Below are positions 57,101 through 64,000 of a stretch of DNA of 64,000 nucleotides, in pieces. Within the stretch, counting starts at the first letter, position 1; each line of letters starts with the position of its first letter. The DNA is taken from contig CM049407.1 of assembly GCA_026929865.2 (NCBI GenBank), positions 21,534,501-21,598,500 on the forward strand. The letters are read 5' to 3'. Both the position numbers and the translations under genes were made by a program. The notes under the pieces are model-generated. The model was not told where the DNA came from and did no database searches. It was given only the letters and a program-made list of their open reading frames with translations. The stretch is from Hyperoplus lanceolatus (lineage: Eukaryota; Chordata; Actinopteri; Uranoscopiformes; Ammodytidae).

Positions 57101-58109
57101 CAGGTCTCCAGAGGCAGAGAACATAGCTGCTGTGTGTAGGTCAACACTGTCACCTACAACCAGGCACCTCACCCACATCGCACAAAGGCACACCACTAAC
57201 CTACACCTCCTTCACTTACAGCTGCTTTAGATGAAACATACCTTGGTGGTATGTCATGTCATTGTAAACATGATCAAGAGCATATAATACATAGAGTAAA
57301 AAAAGATAAACATATGAATACTGTACTTTTATAAAAAAGGTTGTTAATAGTGAATAATAATAATAGTGAGTACTCTCTGATCTCAAAGAAATAACTTGAA
57401 TTTATAATAATTTCCCTCTGTGTTGCACGCAGGTATTGAAATGTCAGTGTGCATTTTATTGTCCTTGTCCTGACTTTAAAAAACTAGAATAACATGAGAG
57501 AACATCAGAAAAAAGCACAGAAGATAAAAATGTGCTTGTGTTGTAGAGTAATGACTGCATTATGCAAAAAGTGTCGAGCAGCATTTTTACTGATTTCCCG
57601 CTTACACTTTCACACAGTAATAACATGAGCAATCATTCTTACACTTAAGACTTAAAGGGCTCGACTAAAAGAAAACGGCATTCACTCCCACACTCGACTC
57701 GTTCCTTTGCTGTTCAAGATTCACATACAGTTGTTAGAGAGGCCAGTGTACTCTCCAACATCATCAGTAGTTATTTTGTTCACATGCAAATCAAGGATTC
57801 ATACATTCTGTATGTGGTCGACCCCTTATGTGCAAGCAGGGGCTGGGACATAACTTCACAAAGAAACAGGAGAATCTACATTAACATTTGAAAAAAGGAG
57901 GAAGGACATGCAATTCTACTTTGTAAGCAATACTTTTTTTCTATTTTTTTTAAGGGGGGATCGTTTTTTCTTTCCTTAACAAAACAAGGGAAAATGTAGA
58001 ACAAATAAAAGTAATTATAAAAAAAGATTAGGTCATCTGCATAAAACAATTTTATGAATCAAACTGAAAACTCCAAAAACGTGGATGAGATAGATGCACA
58101 TATACAAAC
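54149..58109 (-). other. msi2: msi2 intron
   Basis: Mostly AT-rich unique DNA with A and T runs. No exon evidence was found on the minus strand. Confidence 0.65.
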
Positions 58110-58283
58110 CTGGGTTCTTAAATTGATCCGGGCTGTGTAGGTGCTGGAGGGGGGAGTTGCAGGCGGAGGTGGCATGCTCACTGTGCAGCATCTGAGCCGC
58201 TTGGGGCCCCAGGGAGCCATAGTCAGCAAAGGAGCAGGGCCCCCCCCTCTGGTCACTGGAGTAAAACCCATAATCGGGGAGGC
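58110..58283 (-). CDS. msi2: Musashi-2, upstream C-terminal coding exon (SFADYGSLGPQ type)
   Basis: On the minus strand it encodes LPDYGFYSSDQRGGPCSFAD, YGSLGPQAAQMLHSEHATSA and CNSPLQHLHSPDQFKNP, bounded by TATCTCCCAG and CCCAG|GTTTGT. Its 174 bases keep phase 1 at both ends, so including or skipping it leaves the frame intact, as for a cassette exon. The standard human isoform lacks this segment. I recall related DYGFYS and SFADYGSLGPQ segments in fish Musashi-2, but cannot check. Exons with the RNA-recognition motifs lie beyond 64000. Musashi-2 binds UAG-containing mRNA sites and represses or activates translation in stem and neural progenitor cells. Confidence 0.88.
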
Positions 58284-61200
58284 CTGGGAGATACAGTATA
58301 GGGTGGGGGAGGGGGAGGGGAGGGGACTCCATCATTGTGGATCAATCAAACTTTTTGTCATTGTCAAAATGTAAACGTCCAGATTGTTTAGCAATGGCTT
58401 GGTGGCATGCTGCACCATTTTTAAAAGGTTAAGTTACATTCTTGCATTTTGTGTGCATTACTTGCCCCCCCTGCCCTCCCTCCCCAGCAGCTCCTACCAT
58501 GTGGCCAGCAGGGCCCCATTGGCATATGGTCCATGTTTGATACTGTATACGCTCAGCTGTATCTTATGCAATATCTGTACTTAATGGACACATACTATTT
58601 CTCCCTGAAATTATATAATTAAGACCTTTTCAATTGACTCAAACGGACCAGTAACATTAAATACAAAATACACAGTAGTAGGGCCATGACTTTGATATTT
58701 TTGACCTCTGCACAATAGACCATGTTTTTTCTTGCTATCATTAAGGATTGAGATAAAACTGAAGAATCATTAAAACACAGGTCAATACATTTCTCATTTC
58801 AAACCGACCATCCTTCGTCAACACACCTGAAGGAAGCTTTTGTCATTTAAATGAAAAGAAACAGAAAAAAAATCAATAATTAATTTAAAGCCTCTTTTTT
58901 TGGGACCAAAAGCAACAGATAAGGTTTTTCTTTATGTGAATGAGATACCGAGACATTGGTGTTTATCGATGATAGGCATGCCCAAGTGCACTAAGTAACC
59001 TAAGCACGTCTCGGATTGGCCTCTCTTCCAATGATTCTCTCTTTGACACAGATGGTGGATTATCAACAGTTTAGAAAATGTCTTTCAGCAATAAGTCGTG
59101 CTGACATTTATTGCTTGTTCTCTTAATCTGAGACAAGCTGCTCATATAAAGAGTGCAATTAAAAAAGAAACTGCTCTTTTTTCACACCTCTTTGATAACA
59201 GAGTTAATCTACTCAGGAGGGGGACTGAGATTTGGTGACACTGGCTTCTCCATGCCGGGTTTCCCCTGCTGCCGCGTGTTTGTTTTTTTTATTTGGTTCC
59301 TGGAGCGAAAAGCCATTCAAAGCCACTTCACCTCTTCCCATTCAGAGTGAGACAGTCCACTTCTGCCAAATGGAATGTGAGCAGCAGCCATGTTTCTCCC
59401 TGCCAATGCTTTTTAGCACTCTGATCTCACCACTTGTGGGCTGTCTGCCCACTCATCAAATTATAGGCTCCAAATACGGCAGGCTTCCCACGTACGTCAC
59501 ATAATGCCTGACACATTGAACAAAGCTCGAGAACCAATCATTCCATTTACTTCACTTAGACAAATGTCATCCCAAATTGATTGGCCTTGCTAATGAGGAA
59601 AACCGGATCAATGGAATAATTATGATGGAGGGGGAAAAACATTTGACAATGGCACAAACCATGTTATTGGAAATTCATAGAGAATAAGCCATTCTGAATA
59701 TGTCACCGGCTTAGACAGCAGAGGATGGAACCAAACAGGCAGTACTTTCCATTTTATAACACTCTCACTTCTATCATTAGTGAACATACTGTAGTTAGAT
59801 TACGTGCATATAGCAAACATATAGAACATATGCTTATTGTTATTATGAGCAGCATATTATAGAAGTGGGCCTTGCTTTTTCCAGTGAAGTTATTTTTCAT
59901 TAGGGATAAGGTTCTAGTTGTTAGTAGTTGAACCACATTAAAACGGACACTGACACTGTGTTTCCTTTAATCTTTTATGTGGTGTTAAGTCACATTACAC
60001 GTTTTAATTGGCCTTTCTGCTCAACCAGAACCGGCAACTTTCAAGCTCACACTTTACGAATCAATTGACTGACCACGACAGGAACCCCAGGACACACGAT
60101 CGGTTTTGTCCATTGGCAACACCAATAAAGCTTATTCAAACAATAAATACATAAGGAGCTGCAGATGACTGGAAGGTGCAGTGCAGTTGCTTCAATATCA
60201 GCGCTGACACAACCATGTAAAAAATACTGCTCTGTTAATATTAAAACAAGCTAACTACAGCTCATCAGGGATCTTTTTGACAGCAGCAGTTATATAAGGA
60301 ATCGGACCATGGAACCGCCTCAATCGCAAGACAGCCGACCGAACATTTTTGACAACCAATTTTGCAGGAAATCGCACAGCGTCTGCCCAGCTTTGCGAGA
60401 AGTGTCATTCAAACCAGTAACCAATTCCCAAGGACAATAAACACACGCTAATGTAATTTAAATCTGCATACATTGTAGCCTACATATACTGAGGCGAAGT
60501 CAAACGGTCTCCCTAGATCGTGTATAATATTAGGCTCGGCGGCGAAATTGAAGACATTTTTCTGACACTAAGCATGCAGGTGTGGCTGGCTTCGGGTAAG
60601 AAAACTGCCTTTGTTTTTGTGGATAGAGAGGGCAGCTGGACAAGAGTGTGTGTGAACGAGACACGAAGCACACAAACATACAGGGCAGCACATCCTCAAA
60701 GCCATATATTTTAATCAGTGGGCTGATCTGATCTGTTATGCAGGATGAGACTGGGCATGAGAGTGTGCCCGCACAGCTGCATCAGTATCACCGATCATAT
60801 CGCTGTGCTCCAGACCCCCTTCCCCAACTATTAATATTCACGCAATCTATCCAGAACAATGGGGCCTTTCTTGGACTTCCTTTTTTTTCTCTTCCTACTG
60901 GCCACTAATTGGATGTAATTACTCATCTACAAAACAAATGAGCGTGCTGAGGTTGCCTTGGAGACTAGAACAGGGGACCCAGCAGTGCGGATCGTTCGCG
61001 GGGCTTCATTTATACTGGTAATTATCTCCCCCGTACCACCGTATCACCCCCACACGCACCCCTCCTTCCCTTCTGCCCTCGGTGACCAAAAAGCTGGCTG
61101 GCGATGGGCGATGGAGAGAGGGGAGTGTCTTGCAGTCATCTGTTACTGACATCATCGGGGTTGGCTCTCCTTAAGTGGATAAATGCCCTGCTCCCGTTCC

Positions 61201-61540
61201 CACTTTGCCAGGTGACTGCCTTTAAGGAGGAATCACAAACCTTGAAAGTACTGCTGCTCCTTTTTTTCCTCACTAGTTGGAAAATAAAACTAATCACGCT
61301 GATGATAAAATATAGTGCATGCCTCCTTGGACCCTGTTGGGACTTTTTTAGGGGATGTGAAAAAAATTGTCACAAGTTTGCCAGTGTTCTTGCAGCAAGT
61401 TTTCAGATCATCTTTACTTCAAGCCCCACAGAGAACTTAGCGTATTAACTAAGACGTACACACAGCTGAGAGAATGCTCAGTAGCCTCAACAGCATAGGC
61501 AAATACTTAGCTGGAATCTCAAATCGATAAAACAGGTATC

Positions 61541-61909
61541 TTAAAGCCATAATGCATAACTTATTCATATAAATGAATGTCAGTTACATTCAGGCTAGCG
61601 CCAAACGAGTTGACACAAAGTTGATTAAGCCTATTAGTTCCACAAAACTATCTGTATTTCTCAGTATGGCAGCGTTTTCAAACTGGTGTCACCCCCTGAA
61701 ACTGCCGCAGGAGCTTAGAAAAATCCCAAGAAGCGCCCAAGTAATGTTTCAGTTGTTGATTGTACTGCTAAGAAAACAACCTGGATTTACAGAAAAAGGT
61801 TTAAAATCCATGCACGATCACCCAAGGGTTACCTCATGTGCATAGAGTGTTATTGTAATTACTTAGAATTCCCCATGGGGGCAACAGAGGTTACGCACTA
61901 TAGCTTTAA
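61541..61909 (+). mobile_element. TTAA-type miniature element, family C, copy 3
   Basis: Left end TTAAAGCCATAATGCATAAC, right end GTTACGCACTATAGCTTTAA, both with TTAA. It is the only copy of this family here with both ends, 369 bases. Confidence 0.82.
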
Positions 61910-63849
61910 CATATGGACTGACACTAAACAACTTGTATTATATCATTGCTTTTTAATGTTTGCTTGAATCTCAAACATTTGCAAACACATCTGTAAAAAA
62001 GAGCTTGATTTAATTTTCGAACAAAAAGTCAACTTGTTGAATATTCATAAATAAACCGGTTATTATCACAGGAAACGCATGGGGAATAGTGGGACTTGGG
62101 GAATGTAAAAATCCATTATCAAAAGTTATTCTCATTTCTGCAAGGAATAATTCCTCATGCAGTCACTCCCCTCTTTCCCCCTCGCGGCGCCAGAGAGATT
62201 CCTTGGTGGCCATCAAACCACATCACTCTACAGAAGACGTCAATAAACCTGACATGCTGCTTCTCAAATTAGCTTTGAATTTTAGAGCTACCATAATTAG
62301 CTTTTCCATTTTCACCAATGTCATTTAAAAATAGCGTGAAAGAAACTAACAGCTCTTTTGCTGTCTAGCCTTGCTTTCACTTTCCATTTGAAATAATCTT
62401 TTCTGAATGAATGACTGAGTAATTAACAGCAATAGACACCCTTTTCAGAGAGCACAGACATTTCATAAATAATACATATTTAATGTCTTGTCATTTTGTG
62501 TTCAGAGGAGCTTGGCTAATTAATTTTAACAGATGATTTCTTCTTGCATTTACTCACCCATAGTCAGGCCTCTGTTTTTTTCTTTTTCTTTTTTTTTACT
62601 GTGCTTTTTATGCCTGCTGTTCCCTTTTCTTACTGTTCTTTCCAGTAATGGACAAACTCAACAGAGCCACCGATTTATATTTACCTTCAACCTTGCTCAC
62701 GGGAACGATTGTGCAAAGTCAGAGGGTGGGAGGGAAACGTAAACACTGAATCATGGCTAAAACAATGTGCTACACAGTGTAGTGTATCAGTGCTCACTCA
62801 TTTGACTTTAATGCAGATTTTGACCCTTATGGGACGCAGTCTGGTGGGGACGGTGAAAGGCCACTCGGTTATCTACCGTCAGCACAGATTAACCTATCTT
62901 GAGCAGCCTCGGAGCTGACAGCCCTGGCCTTTTGGCTGGACACATTTTTCCAGACATGAAAGTTTGGTTAGGCCGATGTGGTCTGAAGAAATCTCGATGG
63001 CTGAAATTAGTTACAGAGGGAAGCAAAATATAAATAACCTGGCTGGGAGGGATTTATCTTTAACAGCAAAACCCTCAGATATTGCATGTTAACAAAAGCA
63101 TTTGACTCCAAACTCTCTTTAATGCTATTATGTGAATAGAAGAAGGTATTCAGGAAACTAGGCATTTTACCTTGAAATCTGCAATTATAAACAAGTGAAA
63201 CAGTGTAATGCCACTTCAAAACAAACATATATTCATGTACTGATTACAAGGATGCAACAAATACTGTTTCCTCGCAGCAGAATTTCCAGACCTGACCACT
63301 GAATATGATTCTAGCACGAGGCCCTCAGTAGGTTTGTCTTGTGGACAGTGTGTGTTTCGTATGCAGCCCCCTGGAGGGCAGAGTGGTCATGTCCCCAAAG
63401 GCCTGTGCCTGCAACCTCAGAGCATCTGCTACCCACAGCTGTGTGAGAGCCACCGCTTCGTGGATAGGAGGCGCAAAGGGACACTTTGCCCTCTTCTATG
63501 TGTCACATCTTTCCCCCGGCCTTAAAAAAAAAAAGCAGGAGGGGACGCCTGGCATGCCTGCTCATGTGTTTTTACTTCTGCACCGAAATATATGTAGAGG
63601 CTCCTCTGGCCTCGGAGCTGAGCTTGACAGATTAACATCTGGGACAAATGGACACAAGCTCACAAAAGAGCCAGATTGATTAAGACCAGTGCACACACAC
63701 ATAGAGCAAATCCCGGTCTCCACTCTCTCTCTGGCACTGGTGAGGATCACAGTGGTTGTTGGGAGGAAAGTGATAATGATCTTAATTTGGAAAAATGTCT
63801 GTCACTGGACTTTGTCTCTTTTTATAGGTCTTGACAGTGTTTGAGAGTC

Positions 63850-63977
63850 TCTTTTATATTTTTATATGTATTTACCTGTTTTACACTTTTCTGATGTTTG
63901 CACTGCTAGGGCTGCATCCAATGTTGTTGTACATGTACAATGAGAATAAGGACTATTATATTCCATTCTATTCTAAA
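63850..63977 (+). repeat. 3' tail of a fish non-LTR element
   Basis: Sequence of the type TTTGCACTGCTAGGGCTGCA followed by GTACAATGAGAATAAGGACT and an ATTCT-type tail (CCATTCTATTCTA) is characteristic of 3' ends of fish LINEs. The coding part is absent. Confidence 0.5.
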
Positions 63978-64000
63978 AGAGATTAGATGAGTCAAAGACA

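Larger units (their letters stand above)
58284..64000 (-). other. msi2: msi2 intron, upstream part
   Basis: I looked on the minus strand for the preceding Musashi exons (GYQFPG, YGPVAAAAVAAARG and the RNA-recognition motifs) and found none, in line with the very long introns of MSI2. It contains the family C element at 61541 and a LINE tail near 63850. Stretches at about 59000-60160 and 60270-61200 look complex and non-repetitive. Confidence 0.6.

Noticed and set aside
56718..57230. 170-codon frame in the msi2 intron starting MCFDNDTQRA
   Set aside because: No homology recognised, opposite strand to msi2, contains a T-run-derived SFSF stretch, and overlaps a frame of different content on the minus strand.

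Overview
The window looks like nuclear genomic DNA of a ray-finned (teleost) fish. It has intron-split vertebrate genes with GT/AG splice sites, very long dinucleotide repeats, many short palindromic DNA transposons with TTAA or TA target duplications, Tc1-type transposons and a fish-type non-LTR retrotransposon. Only three protein-coding genes can be supported. Their exons were assembled here by hand from conserved protein motifs, splice sites and codon phase. Most long open frames are noise from repeats.

Region 1 (1 to about 9170, + strand) is the 3' part of a glycine-receptor alpha-subunit gene. Seven coding exons run from the agonist-binding domain to the fourth membrane segment and stop codon. 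The upstream exons lie outside the window. Region 2 (about 11.7 to 27.8 kb, + strand) is a complete nufip2 gene (nuclear FMR1-interacting protein 2): four coding exons including a 33-base microexon, summing to 643 codons plus stop, then an AT-rich probable long 3' UTR. Region 3 (about 43.7 to 64 kb, - strand) is the 3' end of msi2 (Musashi RNA-binding protein 2): three C-terminal coding exons at 58.2, 54.1 and 50.0 kb and a probable long 3' UTR. nufip2 and msi2 converge across about 16 kb of repeat-rich intergenic sequence (27.8 to 43.7 kb).

Nufip2 and Musashi-2 are both RNA-binding regulators of mRNA translation. The glycine receptor is a ligand-gated chloride channel with no obvious functional link to them. 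Nothing suggests an operon-like relation, and the three simply sit side by side.

The mobile-element record is the richest part of the window. It includes a Tc1 transposon with a recognisable but broken DD34E transposase (29451-31285), itself interrupted near its right end. A foldback element (34355-35821) is split by a rearranged Tc1-like copy. A LINE reverse-transcriptase gene is cut exactly between two codons' worth of conserved motif by a 1.19-kb hAT-like element with a perfect 5-base duplication (17799-18987). At least five families of TTAA-flanked miniature elements are present, several with two or three copies here. I did not find a convincing new biological system. The most useful leads are the unusual glycine-receptor paralogue with an extra loop exon, a perfect hairpin just upstream of nufip2, and the long UG-repeat tract in the probable nufip2 3' UTR.
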